Below, piece by piece: positions 17,664 to 26,339 of a stretch of DNA of 64,000 nucleotides (its first letter is position 1; every line of letters starts with the position of its first letter). The notes beneath the pieces were generated by a model. That model searched no databases. It was not told where the DNA came from and saw only the letters and a program-made list of their open reading frames with translations. Origin of the DNA: Streptomyces sp. F001 (GTDB taxonomy: Bacteria; Actinomycetota; Actinomycetes; Streptomycetales; Streptomycetaceae); assembly GCF_004187715.1 (NCBI RefSeq), contig NZ_QZWF01000003.1:558001-622000 (forward strand). The letters are read 5' to 3'. A program made the position numbers and the translations under genes.

Positions 17664-18326
17664 TTGCGCGACCACACCGTCGTCGTCGGTTTTGGCACGA
17701 AGGGGCGGGCAGCGATCCAGGCCGTCTGCGCCAAGGGGCTGAAGAAGGAACAGGTCGTCGTGATCGACCCCAGCAGCAAGGCGATCGCCGCCGCGACGGA
17801 CGAGGGCTACGCCGGCGTGGTCGGGGACGCCACCCGCAGCGATGTGCTGAAACGGGCCGAGGTGCAGCGGGCGGGGCAGATCGTCATCGCGACCGAGCGC
17901 GACGACACGGCCGTCCTCGTGGCGCTGACTGCCCGGCAGCTCAACTCGGGCGCGAAGATCGTGGCCGCGGTGCGGGAAGAGGAGAACGCGCCGCTGCTGA
18001 AGCAGTCCGGCGCCGACGAGGTCATCACCAGCGCCGGAGCGGCCGGCCGTCTGCTGGGCCTGTCCGTGCTCAGCCCCGCCGCCGGCCTGGTCATGGAGGA
18101 CCTCATCCGGCAGGGCAGTCGCCTGGACGTCGTCGACCGGCCGGTCACCAAGGCCGAGGTGGGCAGGAGCCCGCGCGACATGGACGACCTGGTGATCAGC
18201 GTCGTACGCGGGCACCGGGTCCTGCACTACGACGATCCGGCCGTGGGTGCCCTGGAGCTGACGGACCGGGTGATCACCATCATGCCTCGGGCCGCACCGG
18301 ACAACCGGCGCGGCCCGAGGATCTGA
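17664..18326 (+). CDS. Stand-alone TrkA-N/TrkA-C (RCK) domain protein
   Basis: A 220-residue cytosolic RCK protein with no membrane segment. It has TrkA-N (VVVGFGTKGRAAIQAV, residues 6-21; VVGDATRSDVL; VAAVREEENAPLLKQSGAD) and TrkA-C (VDRPVTKAEVGRSP onward). The start is a TTG at 17664, chosen because GGAGGT lies five bases upstream and homology begins immediately. It is a paralogue of the RCK half of the divergent channel at 16368-17483, sharing long identical stretches such as LTARQLN and PLLKQSGAD. It may co-assemble with that channel or gate another transporter. Confidence 0.83.
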   Translation: MRDHTVVVGFGTKGRAAIQAVCAKGLKKEQVVVIDPSSKAIAAATDEGYAGVVGDATRSDVLKRAEVQRAGQIVIATERDDTAVLVALTARQLNSGAKIVAAVREEENAPLLKQSGADEVITSAGAAGRLLGLSVLSPAAGLVMEDLIRQGSRLDVVDRPVTKAEVGRSPRDMDDLVISVVRGHRVLHYDDPAVGALELTDRVITIMPRAAPDNRRGPRI

Positions 18327-18333
18327 GCGATGC

Positions 18334-19179
18334 CTACTTGCGGTTGTACAGCCGCATCGTGATCGGCCCGAAGACGAGCACGAACAGCCCGGCCCAGCCC
18401 AGCGACCAGGCGATCTCGTCGGCCGGCCAGTCGCCCCCCATCAGCCCCCGCACCGCCGAGGACAGATGTGTGACCGGGCTGTTGTTGACGAACGCCTGCA
18501 GCCAGCCCGGCATCGTGCCCGGGTCGACGAAGACGTTGGACAGGAAGGTGAGCGGGAAGATCACCATCATGCTGACGCCCATGACCGACTTCTCGGTGCG
18601 CAGCAGCAGCCCGAACATCGTCCAGATCCACGAGAAAGCGAACGAGAAGACGATCAGCAGCGCGATCCCGGCGATCACCCCGCCGACGCCGTCCGGCCGG
18701 TAGCCGAGGATCATGCCGACGGTGAGCATCACCACGGACGCGATGGTGTAGCGCAGCGCATCGCCCAGCAGGTAGCCGACCATCGTCGACGGCCGCCAGA
18801 TGGGCAGGCTGCGGAACCGGTCGAACACACCCTTCTCGATGTCGGTGTTGACCGAGACACCGGTGTACATCGTGATCATCACGACGGACATCACCAGGAT
18901 GCCCGGCAGCAGGAACTGGATGTACTCCTCTGGCGAACCGGCCAACGCCCCGCCGAACAGGTACGTGTACATCAGCACCATCATGATCGGGAACGCCGTG
19001 ACGTCGAACAGCTGCTCCGGCACGTGCTTGATCTTGAGCATCGCCCGCCAGCCGAAGGTCAGCGACGCCGACAGCGCGCTCGAGCGCGGCGGCCGCTCCT
19101 TGGCGACGAGCAGCCCGGCCAGCGACTCGGTGCTGACGGGGGCCAGTTCCTTGGCCTCGGTGGTGGTCACGGTACTCAT
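18334..19179 (-). CDS. ABC transporter permease, DrrB-like (ABC-2 type)
   Basis: A 281-residue ABC-2 permease with six hydrophobic helices after a polar N-terminus of about 50 residues ([99 protein letters not shown]). The motif [14 protein letters not shown] is typical of DrrB-type drug or lipid exporters. The ATG overlaps the stop of the ATPase gene (ATGA), so the two form an operon and one exporter. It ends 8 bases from the convergent RCK gene. Confidence 0.88.
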   Translation of the reverse strand: MSTVTTTEAKELAPVSTESLAGLLVAKERPPRSSALSASLTFGWRAMLKIKHVPEQLFDVTAFPIMMVLMYTYLFGGALAGSPEEYIQFLLPGILVMSVVMITMYTGVSVNTDIEKGVFDRFRSLPIWRPSTMVGYLLGDALRYTIASVVMLTVGMILGYRPDGVGGVIAGIALLIVFSFAFSWIWTMFGLLLRTEKSVMGVSMMVIFPLTFLSNVFVDPGTMPGWLQAFVNNSPVTHLSSAVRGLMGGDWPADEIAWSLGWAGLFVLVFGPITMRLYNRK

Positions 19180-20198
19180 GCGGCTGCCCCGTCCTTCACG
19201 TCGTCGTCGGCCTGGTCGTGCACCTTGGTGTCATGTCCGGTGAGGGCGAGGAACACCTCGTCCAGGCTGGGCTGGCCCAGCGAGAAGTTGTCGACGACGA
19301 TGCCGCCGCGGGCCAGCTCGGCGAGCGCCTGGGCGGCCTGCTCAGCCGCGCCCTGACCGTTCGCCGCACCGGCGCCGACCCGGGCCGTCAGCGCCACGGG
19401 ATCCGGTTCCAGCTGTACGTCCGCCTGCAGCACCAGCCGCAGCACCCGCGAGGCCTCCGGCCGCTGCTCCGGATCCCGCAGCCGTAGATGTACCGACCCG
19501 GCTCCGACCGACGACTTCAACTCGCCCTTCGTCCCCTCGGCGATCACCTTGCCGCGGTCGATGACGGCGATCCGCGAGGCCAGCTGGTCGGCCTCGTCCA
19601 GATACTGCGTGGTCAACAGCACGGTCGTGCCCTGGGCGACGACCGCGCGCACGATGTCCCACACCTGGTTGCGGCTGCGCGGGTCCAGACCGGTGGTCGG
19701 CTCGTCGAGGAAGAGCAGGTCGGGCGTGTTCAGGATGGACGCGGCGATGTCGATACGACGCCGCATGCCGCCGGAGTAGTTCTTGACCTGCTTGCCGGCC
19801 GCGTCCGTCAGTCCGAAGGCCTCCAGCAGCTGGGCGGCGCGCTCACGTGCGGCCTTCTTGCCGTGGCCGAGGAGCCGGCCGAGCAGGACCAGGTTCTCCG
19901 CGCCGGTCAGGTCCTCGTCGACGGACGCGTACTGACCGGTCAGGCTGACCCGGCTGCGCACCTCGTCCGCCTCCCGGACGACATCGTGCCCGAAGACATG
20001 CGCTTCTCCGCCGTCCGGCCTGAGCAGGGTGGCGAGCATCTTCACGGTGGTCGTCTTGCCGGCGCCGTTCGGACCGAGAACGCCGTACACCGTGCCGGTG
20101 GGCACGGCCAGGTCGACGCCGTCGACGGCCCTGGTCTCGCCGAACGTCTTCACCAAGCCCGCTGTCTCAACGGCCAGACCGGGCGTCTGCTGGCTCAT
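19176..20198 (-). CDS. ABC transporter ATP-binding protein, DrrA-like
   Basis: A 340-residue nucleotide-binding subunit of a DrrA/daunorubicin-resistance-type exporter. Walker A is [14 protein letters not shown] (about 39-52), the signature is [12 protein letters not shown], Walker B is [12 protein letters not shown] and the switch His region is [18 protein letters not shown] family-typical C-terminal extension of about 100 residues follows. It pairs with the downstream permease. The substrate cannot be predicted; in Streptomyces such pairs export drugs, lipids or antibiotics. The upstream 200 bases carry 22-23-bp direct repeats. Confidence 0.92.
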   Translation of the reverse strand: MSQQTPGLAVETAGLVKTFGETRAVDGVDLAVPTGTVYGVLGPNGAGKTTTVKMLATLLRPDGGEAHVFGHDVVREADEVRSRVSLTGQYASVDEDLTGAENLVLLGRLLGHGKKAARERAAQLLEAFGLTDAAGKQVKNYSGGMRRRIDIAASILNTPDLLFLDEPTTGLDPRSRNQVWDIVRAVVAQGTTVLLTTQYLDEADQLASRIAVIDRGKVIAEGTKGELKSSVGAGSVHLRLRDPEQRPEASRVLRLVLQADVQLEPDPVALTARVGAGAANGQGAAEQAAQALAELARGGIVVDNFSLGQPSLDEVFLALTGHDTKVHDQADDDVKDGAAA

Positions 20199-20288
20199 AT
20201 GGGGGTGTCCTTCCGCGTACTCCGGTTACGCATGGGAGACCTCCACGGTCGCGCAAACTCATCGGTCGCGCACAGGGATTTCTCATGG

Positions 20289-20393
20289 GTTCGGCCCAGC
20301 GACGGAGGGGGGTTCGGCCGGACGACTGAGAAGACTCGGTCCGGCGGCTGAGGAGACTCGGTCCGGCGACGGGGAAGGTTCGGTCCAGTAGCG
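20289..20393. repeat. Imperfect tandem repeat, 22-23 bp unit, about 4.6 copies
   Basis: Units begin at 20289, 20312, 20335, 20357 and 20379 and share the core TTCGGTCCGGCGACTGAGG with small changes. They fill the gap between the divergent ABC exporter operon (start 20198) and the quinone oxidoreductase (start 20402). The last partial unit abuts the oxidoreductase start, so the array could be a cooperative regulator-binding region. Confidence 0.6.
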
Positions 20394-20401
20394 TCCCCCT
20401 C

Positions 20402-21382
20402 ATGCATGCGATCACGATTCCCGAACCTGGTGGGCCCGAGGCGCTGGTGTGGGGCGAGGTCCCGGATCCGGTGCCCGCTGAGGGCGAGGTCCTGGTCGAG
20501 GTGGCGGCCAGCGCCGTCAACCGGGCCGACATCCTGCAACGGCAGGGCTTCTACAATCCGCCGCCCGGTGCGTCCCCCTACCCCGGCCTGGAGTGCTCCG
20601 GGCGCATTGCCGCACTCGGAGCGGGCGTCGCCGGGTGGGCCGTCGGCGACGAGGTCTGCGCGCTGCTCTCCGGAGGCGGCTACGCCGAGAAGGTCGCCGT
20701 CCCGGCCGGCCAGCTGCTGCCCGTTCCCGCAGGTGTGGGCCTGCAGCAGGCCGCAGCGCTGCCCGAGGTGACCTGCACGGTCTGGTCGAACGTCTTCATG
20801 GTCTCCCACCTCCGCCCCGGCGAGACCCTCCTCGTGCACGGCGGGTCCAGCGGCATCGGCACCATGGCGATCCAGCTCGCCAAGGCCGTCGGCGTCAAGG
20901 TCGCCGTCACGGCCGGAACCGGGGAGAAGCTGGAGCGCTGTGCCGAGCTGGGCGCCGACATCCTGATCAACTACCGGGACCAGGACTTCGTCGAGGAGGT
21001 CAGGAAGGCCACCGACGGCGCCGGGGCCGACGTCATCCTCGACAACATGGGCGCCAAGTACCTGGACCGCAACGTCCGCACCCTCGCCGTCAACGGCCGG
21101 CTCGCGATCATCGGCCTGCAGGGCGGCGTCAAGGGCGAGCTGAACATCGGCGCGCTCCTGAACAAGCGGGCTGCGATCAGCGCGACCTCGCTGCGCGCCC
21201 GCCCGCTCGACGAGAAGGCGGCGATCGTCGCGGCCGTACGCGAGCACGTCTGGCCCCTGCTCGCGGCCGGCCACGTCCGCCCGGTCGTCGACCGCGAACT
21301 CCCGATGCGTGAGGCCTCTGCGGCCCACCGTCTGGTGGAGGAGAGCGGCCACGTCGGAAAGGTCCTGCTCACCACGTCCTGA
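20402..21382 (+). CDS. NAD(P)H-quinone oxidoreductase (zeta-crystallin/QOR type MDR)
   Basis: A 326-residue medium-chain dehydrogenase/reductase of the quinone oxidoreductase group (PIG3-like), reducing quinones or enals with NADPH and lacking zinc ligands. The GroES-like part holds ASAVNRADILQRQGFYNPPP. The Rossmann part has LLVHGGSSGIGTMAIQLAKA and ILINYRDQDF. The end, HRLVEESGHVGKVLL, is canonical. No clear Shine-Dalgarno precedes the ATG; TAGCGT 8-13 bases upstream could be a -10 box, so a leaderless transcript is possible. It is divergent from the exporter operon. Confidence 0.88.
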   Translation: MHAITIPEPGGPEALVWGEVPDPVPAEGEVLVEVAASAVNRADILQRQGFYNPPPGASPYPGLECSGRIAALGAGVAGWAVGDEVCALLSGGGYAEKVAVPAGQLLPVPAGVGLQQAAALPEVTCTVWSNVFMVSHLRPGETLLVHGGSSGIGTMAIQLAKAVGVKVAVTAGTGEKLERCAELGADILINYRDQDFVEEVRKATDGAGADVILDNMGAKYLDRNVRTLAVNGRLAIIGLQGGVKGELNIGALLNKRAAISATSLRARPLDEKAAIVAAVREHVWPLLAAGHVRPVVDRELPMREASAAHRLVEESGHVGKVLLTTS

Positions 21383-21385
21383 TCG

Positions 21386-21914
21386 TCAGCCCTGGCTCCG
21401 GCGCACCCGAAGGGCGACGAAGGCGAGCCCGAGCCCGAGTCCGATCAGCACCAGACCGCTGCCCAGCGGCAGGATCTTCAGCACCGGTTCGCCGGTGGCC
21501 TCGGACTCCGCGACGGCCTGCCGCACCGGTTCTTCCTGCCCCGGCGGCGCGGTGGGCGCGGGCTCGTCGGACGCCGGCGGTGATGCGGATACGTCGTCGG
21601 CGCCGTCCCCTGTCGGCGGTGCCGTCGCGGCTCCGGTCGCTGCCGGCTCCTGCCGCCCCGGCCGCGCCCGCCCCTCACCGCCCGGCTCCCGGCCCGCGTC
21701 GGCTCACCGGCGGATGCGGAGCCGGGGGGGTGCCGCTCGGCGAGGGCGGTTTCGCGTCGTACGTCGATACGGCCCCGTACGTCGATACGGCCCCGCACGT
21801 CGAAACGCTGCCGTACGACGAAACGGCCCCGCACGAGACCACGGCCACCCCCACCCCCATCCCAACCCCCACAGACACCCCCGTCGCACGCCATATGCGC
21901 AGCCATGGAGTCAC
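21386..21914 (-). pseudogene. Frameshifted secreted, membrane-anchored surface protein
   Basis: Two open frames together resemble one surface protein. The N-terminal frame starts at GTG 21914 (GGAGGGGG upstream) with a signal-like TPWLRIWRATGVSVGVGMGV, then hexapeptide repeats GAVSTY, and stops at 21675. The C-terminal frame, open from 21703 down to 21386, holds a Pro/Glu-rich stalk, a transmembrane helix (LPLGSGLVLIGLGLGLAFVA) and the basic tail RVRRSQG. They overlap at 21678-21703, so one extra base (or two lost) there explains the break. It may be decayed or a sequencing error. Function unknown. Confidence 0.6.
21759..21830. repeat. Tandem 18-bp repeat, four units, within the broken surface gene
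   Basis: Units at 21759, 21777, 21795 and 21813 follow GTACGTCGATACGGCCCC; the first two are identical and a partial fifth follows. On the minus strand each encodes a hexapeptide of the GAVSTY type directly after the signal-like segment, so the array is in frame with that gene. Confidence 0.75.
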
Positions 21915-22073
21915 GTCGGTGACCCCCTCCCGGAGCCAGGTTCGTCACAATCGGAACGATCAACGGAACAAGCCTCACATTCGCCATCGATCCCGGCATT
22001 CCGGATGCCTCCGAGTGGTGGTAAGTCGGTGGATCACCCACCACAGGGGGCACCGCGATGATGAGGTGTACCG

Positions 22074-22631
22074 GTGCGAGAGAATGGCGGCATGGAGATG
22101 CCGAGGAACGACAGGTCGCCGGAGAACGCCCAGAAGATCCTGGTCGTGGGCCAGGACGGTATGGCTCTCGGCGGCACGGACGAGGACTCCCACGAGATCC
22201 CGGTGACCGAGCAGGTCGAGCAGCCGGCCAAGGTCATGCGGATCGGCAGCATGATCAAGCAGCTGCTCGAGGAGGTGCGTGCTGCTCCTCTGGACGAGGC
22301 CAGCCGGGTCCGGCTCAAGGAGATCCACGCCAGCTCGGTGAAGGAGCTGGAGGACGGCCTGGCACCGGAGCTCGTCGAGGAACTGGAGCGGCTCTCCCTG
22401 CCGTTCACGGACGAGGCGACCCCCAGCGACGCAGAACTGCGGATCGCGCAGGCCCAGTTGGTCGGTTGGCTGGAAGGCCTCTTCCACGGGATCCAGACGA
22501 CGCTGTTCGCCCAGCAGATGGCCGCGCGTGCCCAGCTGGAGCAGATGCGCCGCGCCCTCCCGCCGGGCGTCGCCCACGAGGGCAACGACGACCCGCGCGC
22601 GGGTGGCCGCTCGGGCGGGCCCTACCTGTAG
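22074..22631 (+). CDS. bpa: Bacterial proteasome activator Bpa (DUF2587)
   Basis: A 185-residue protein clearly of the Bpa/PafE family, an ATP-independent ring activator of the 20S proteasome. The conserved core runs from VEQPAKVMRIGSMIKQLLEE (about 49) through AAPLDEASR, SLPFTDEATPSDAELRIAQ and VGWLEGLFHGIQT. It ends GGPYL, matching the C-terminal gate-opening motif (GQYL in Mycobacterium tuberculosis). The GTG at 22074 has GAGGTG upstream; the ATG at 22092 (product MEMPRND) is an equally possible start. A strong hairpin follows at 22667-22690. Confidence 0.92.
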   Translation: MRENGGMEMPRNDRSPENAQKILVVGQDGMALGGTDEDSHEIPVTEQVEQPAKVMRIGSMIKQLLEEVRAAPLDEASRVRLKEIHASSVKELEDGLAPELVEELERLSLPFTDEATPSDAELRIAQAQLVGWLEGLFHGIQTTLFAQQMAARAQLEQMRRALPPGVAHEGNDDPRAGGRSGGPYL

Positions 22632-22666
22632 GCCCGCCGGGTCCGGCAGACAGCCCCACAGCCGAA

Positions 22667-22694
22667 AGGCCCGGCACGTGCCGGGCCTTTTCCT
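22667..22694 (+). terminator. Rho-independent terminator after bpa
   Basis: AAGGCCCGGCAC and GTGCCGGGCCTT form a perfect 12-bp inverted repeat, followed by TTCCTT. It lies between convergent bpa and the Ser/Thr kinase gene ending at 22730 and may serve both. Confidence 0.8.
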
Positions 22695-22729
22695 TCAAGC
22701 GCCTTCAAGCGCCTTGAGTACCCGTCCCG

Positions 22730-24364
22730 TCAGGCCGACGGCGGGTTGCCCGTCGAGACCTTGAGGGTGATCTCGGGCATGTCCTCGGGGTCGACGTCCG
22801 TGCCGGCCGGCGGGAACTGCTCCCTGACCGAGCCTTCGCCGTACGTGTTCTCGTCGACCTTCACTTCCTTCACCTGCCAGCCGGCGGCCTGGAGGCACTC
22901 CTTGACCGACTTGATGTACTTGAAGGTGAAGTCCGGAACCTGGATCTTCTCGGGGTCGTTGTACGACTCCTCCGGTTCCGTGCACTCCTCCTTGTCGATG
23001 GTCTTCGACGTGTCCGGCCCGCGGTAGCCCGCCGCCTTGGTGGCCGAGGCGGACGCGCTGGCGTCGCCGCCCCCGCCCTCGTTGCTGCTGTCGCCGCCGT
23101 TCAGCGTCAGTGCCGCGATCAGGCCGCCGACCGCGATCACCGCGACGATGATCGAGCCGATGATCACTGGCTTGTTGCTCTTGCCTCCGCCCGAAGTCGC
23201 CTGGGGCTGCGGCGTGATGTTGTACGGCGGCGGCGTGGACGGGGCCGGCTGCGGCGAGTACGCGGACGGGTTCGGCGTCTGGTAGCCGCCCTGCTGCGGA
23301 TAGCCGTACGCCGGGGAAGGCGTCGGAGTGCCGTACGGGTTCGGAGTCGGCGTCGGCTGGTACGGCGTCTGGACGCCCCCCGTGGGCGCCGGGGTGGACT
23401 GGTCTACCGGCGGGAACACCGCGGAGCCGACGCCCGCACCGCTCTGCGTCTGGGTGCCCGGCACGATGCTCGGCGGGGTCGCCTGGAAGGACGCGGCCAC
23501 GCGCAGGCACTCGTCGCGCATGGACGCGGCGGTCGGGAAGCGCTCGTTCGGGTTCTTCTTCAGCGCGCGGGTGACCAGCGCGTCGACGGCCGGCGGCAGG
23601 GAACGGTTGATCGAGGAGGGCGCGACCGGCTCCTCCTGCACGTGCGCGTACGCGATGGCCAGCGGTGAGTCCGCGTCGAACGGCAGCCGCCCGGTGACCA
23701 GTTGGAACAGCATGATGCCGACCGAGTACAGGTCGGACCGGGCATCCACCCCGCGGCCCAGTGCCTGTTCCGGCGAGAGGTACTGCGGGGTGCCGACGAC
23801 CATGCCGGTCTGTGTCATCGAGGTCACGCCGGACTGCATGGCACGGGCGATGCCGAAGTCCATGACCTTGACGACGCCGCGCTTGGTCATCATCACGTTG
23901 CCCGGCTTGATGTCCCGGTGGACCAGGCCCATCTCGTGGCTGATCTCCAGCGCCGCGAGCACGTCCGCGGTGATCTTCAGAGCCTTGTCGGCGGGCATCG
24001 CGCCGTACTGCCGTACGTCCTCGTCGAGGACCGACCCCAGCGGGCGGCCCTCGACGTACTCCATGACGATGTACGGCGTTGTCATGGAGTCGAGCTCGTC
24101 CTCGCCGGTGTCGAAGACCGAGACGATGTTTGTGTGCGTGAGCTTCGCCACCGCCTGCGCCTCGCGGCGGAAGCGCTCGCGGAAGGCCTGTTCGCGGCCC
24201 AGTTCGGTGTGCAGCGTCTTGATCGCGACCTGGCGGTCGAGCACCGAGTCGTATGCGAGGTGCACCGAGGCCATGCCGCCCTGGCCGAGCAGATCACGCA
24301 GTTGATAGCGGCCGCCGGCGAGCGCCCGTCCCACGTACCGGCCCTGTGCGCCGTCCTGGCTCAT
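22730..24364 (-). CDS. PknB-like Ser/Thr protein kinase with one PASTA domain
   Basis: A 544-residue Hanks-type kinase. Kinase motifs are LGQGGMASVHLA, VAIK, HRDIKPGNV, DFGIA and GTPQYLSPEQA (residues about 10-275). A Pro/Tyr/Gln-rich juxtamembrane region (300-420) leads to one transmembrane helix (PVIIGSIIVAVIAVGGLIAAL), a Gly/Ser linker and a single C-terminal PASTA-like domain (VPDFTFKYIKSVKECLQAAG...PPAGTDVDPEDMP). It probably senses muropeptides or other wall ligands outside the membrane. The ATG at 24364 gives a standard N-terminus. It is divergent from a second kinase at 24735. Confidence 0.93.
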   Translation of the reverse strand: MSQDGAQGRYVGRALAGGRYQLRDLLGQGGMASVHLAYDSVLDRQVAIKTLHTELGREQAFRERFRREAQAVAKLTHTNIVSVFDTGEDELDSMTTPYIVMEYVEGRPLGSVLDEDVRQYGAMPADKALKITADVLAALEISHEMGLVHRDIKPGNVMMTKRGVVKVMDFGIARAMQSGVTSMTQTGMVVGTPQYLSPEQALGRGVDARSDLYSVGIMLFQLVTGRLPFDADSPLAIAYAHVQEEPVAPSSINRSLPPAVDALVTRALKKNPNERFPTAASMRDECLRVAASFQATPPSIVPGTQTQSGAGVGSAVFPPVDQSTPAPTGGVQTPYQPTPTPNPYGTPTPSPAYGYPQQGGYQTPNPSAYSPQPAPSTPPPYNITPQPQATSGGGKSNKPVIIGSIIVAVIAVGGLIAALTLNGGDSSNEGGGGDASASASATKAAGYRGPDTSKTIDKEECTEPEESYNDPEKIQVPDFTFKYIKSVKECLQAAGWQVKEVKVDENTYGEGSVREQFPPAGTDVDPEDMPEITLKVSTGNPPSA

Positions 24365-24734
24365 CTTTCTGCGTCCCCCATAGGCGCCGCGGCAGCGGTG
24401 CCGCTGTGCTCCCGCGTTGATCGAATGTCGTTGATCGAATGTGTTATTCCCGGCCAAGTCTGCCCCAGGGCACTGACACGTCAAGCTCGGTGCCCGTTCC
24501 GTGACCGTACGCGAAAGAAGCGTCGCGGAAGCGTTACAGCGGCCGTACGGCCGGTACACAGGATTTGCATGACACCACGGCGCGAGGGTTTCATGACCGG
24601 TTCGACGGGCGGTCCGTCCCGGGCCGGTCCCGGTATCCATCTGGGACCGGCGGCTTGCGCGGAGGCTGTAGCGTGGCCGACGGAGACCGTAACAACACCG
24701 CGCGCACCGCGGGCAGAAACGACGGCGAGGACTG
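24365..24734. other. 370-bp divergent promoter region between two kinase genes
   Basis: No gene is evident. It holds a 12-bp direct repeat TTGATCGAATGT at 24417-24428 and 24431-24442 in an AT-richer patch close to the leftward kinase, and GTACGGCCGGTAC-type palindromic sequence near 24543-24557. These are plausible promoter or operator elements; nothing more specific can be recognised. Confidence 0.4.
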
Positions 24735-26312
24735 ATGGCACAGCAGCAGCGCGCTCAGGGCCCGTCCGACCCCGAGGCGACTGGCGGCGGGATGTCAGAT
24801 GCGCCGGAAATGTGGGGTAACGGAGGGCTCGTCGGGGACGGCCGGTATCGGCTGACCCGCAGACTCGGCCGGGGCGGCATGGCCGAGGTGTTCGCGGCCG
24901 AGGACGTGCGCCTCGGGCGCACCGTGGCGGTCAAGCTGCTGCGCTCCGATCTCGCCGAGGACCCGGTGTCCAAGGCCCGCTTCACGCGCGAGGCCCAGTC
25001 CGTGGCGGGCCTCAACCACCACGCGATCGTCGCCGTGTACGACTCCGGCGAGGACTTCGTGGGCGGCCAGTCGGTGCCGTACATCGTGATGGAGCTGGTC
25101 GAGGGCCGTACCATCCGCGATCTGCTGCTCAACGCCGAGGCGCCCGGCCCGGAGCAGGCTCTGATCATCGTCTCCGGTGTCCTTGAGGCGCTCGCCTACT
25201 CGCACCAGCACGGCATCGTGCACCGCGACATCAAGCCGGCGAACGTCATCATCACCCACAACGGCGCCGTCAAGGTGATGGACTTCGGCATCGCGCGCGC
25301 GTTGCACGGCGCGTCCACAACCATGACGCAGACCGGCATGGTCATGGGCACCCCGCAGTACCTCTCCCCGGAGCAGGCCCTCGGCAAGGCCGTCGACCAC
25401 CGCTCCGACCTGTATGCGACCGGCTGTCTGCTGTACGAACTCCTCGCGCTGCGCCCGCCGTTCGTCGGCGAGACCCCGCTGTCGGTGGTCTACCAGCACG
25501 TTCAGGACATCCCGACGCCGCCGTCCGAGGCCTCCGACGTCTCGCCGCCGGAGCTCGACGGCCTCGTCATGCGCTCGCTCGCCAAGGACCCCGACGACCG
25601 CTTCCAGACCGCCGAGGAGATGCGCGGGCTGGTCCAGTACGGCCTGCAGATGCTGTACGACCAGGGCGGCCACACCGGCACCTGGAACACCGGACCGGTG
25701 AACCTGCACGAGGGCGGTCAGACCCCGGCGAGGGGCATGGCGGGCACGACCGTGCTGCCGCACTCGGCCGAGGGCACCACGCAGATCCCGCAGCCGATCC
25801 TGCCGCCCTACGGCGGTGGCGACGACGGCGGTTTCGAGGGGCACGGCAACAAGGGCAGTGGCCGCGGCAAGCTGTGGATTCTCGCCGCCCTCGCCGTGAT
25901 CGCCGTCGTGGCCGGTGTCGCGCTGGCGCTGCAGAACACCGGCGGTGGGAAGGGCGGTGGCGGCACCACGCAGTCGCCGACCACCTCGCAGACCACCGAG
26001 GAGGACAAGACCAGCAAGTCGCCGAGCGAGGACGAGTCCGACCAGCCCACGGACACCTCGACGGAGGAGGACACGGGCACGGGCGGCGACTGGGACTACA
26101 CACCGGAACCCACGCCTTCGTACACGCCGTCCGCTACCCCGAGTGGTGAGCCGTCGGAGACCCAGCCGACGGACACCGAGCCGACGGACACGGAACCGAC
26201 GGACACCGAGCCGACGGACACCGAGCCGACGGACGTGGAGCCGACGGACGTGGAGCCGACGGACAACACCGCGGGCACCGTCAACGGCGGCACCGAGGGC
26301 GGCGGCCTCTGA
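24735..26312 (+). CDS. Ser/Thr protein kinase with acidic PTDTE-repeat extracellular tail
   Basis: A 525-residue Hanks-type kinase. The catalytic domain (about 38-300) has LGRGGMAEVFAA, VAVKLL, HRDIKPANV, DFGIA and GTPQYLSPEQA. One transmembrane helix (LWILAALAVIAVVAGVALAL, about 376-396) is followed by a Thr/Ser/Glu-rich tail with seven PTD(T/V)E-type repeats instead of PASTA domains. The tail could be a wall-spanning stalk. The ATG at 24735 is taken because an AGGACTG run lies just upstream and the N-terminus matches relatives. It is a paralogue of the divergent kinase, with similar activation loops. Confidence 0.92.
   Translation: MAQQQRAQGPSDPEATGGGMSDAPEMWGNGGLVGDGRYRLTRRLGRGGMAEVFAAEDVRLGRTVAVKLLRSDLAEDPVSKARFTREAQSVAGLNHHAIVAVYDSGEDFVGGQSVPYIVMELVEGRTIRDLLLNAEAPGPEQALIIVSGVLEALAYSHQHGIVHRDIKPANVIITHNGAVKVMDFGIARALHGASTTMTQTGMVMGTPQYLSPEQALGKAVDHRSDLYATGCLLYELLALRPPFVGETPLSVVYQHVQDIPTPPSEASDVSPPELDGLVMRSLAKDPDDRFQTAEEMRGLVQYGLQMLYDQGGHTGTWNTGPVNLHEGGQTPARGMAGTTVLPHSAEGTTQIPQPILPPYGGGDDGGFEGHGNKGSGRGKLWILAALAVIAVVAGVALALQNTGGGKGGGGTTQSPTTSQTTEEDKTSKSPSEDESDQPTDTSTEEDTGTGGDWDYTPEPTPSYTPSATPSGEPSETQPTDTEPTDTEPTDTEPTDTEPTDVEPTDVEPTDNTAGTVNGGTEGGGL
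26166..26264 (+). repeat. 15-bp tandem repeat encoding PTDTE/PTDVE
   Basis: Six full units of CCGACGGACACCGAG type start at 26166, 26181, 26196, 26211, 26226 and 26241, with a partial seventh. The last two full units read PTDVE. The array is in frame in the kinase tail and may vary in copy number between strains. Confidence 0.85.
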
Positions 26313-26339
26313 GCCGCAGCCGGTGACGTGGGGCGTACG

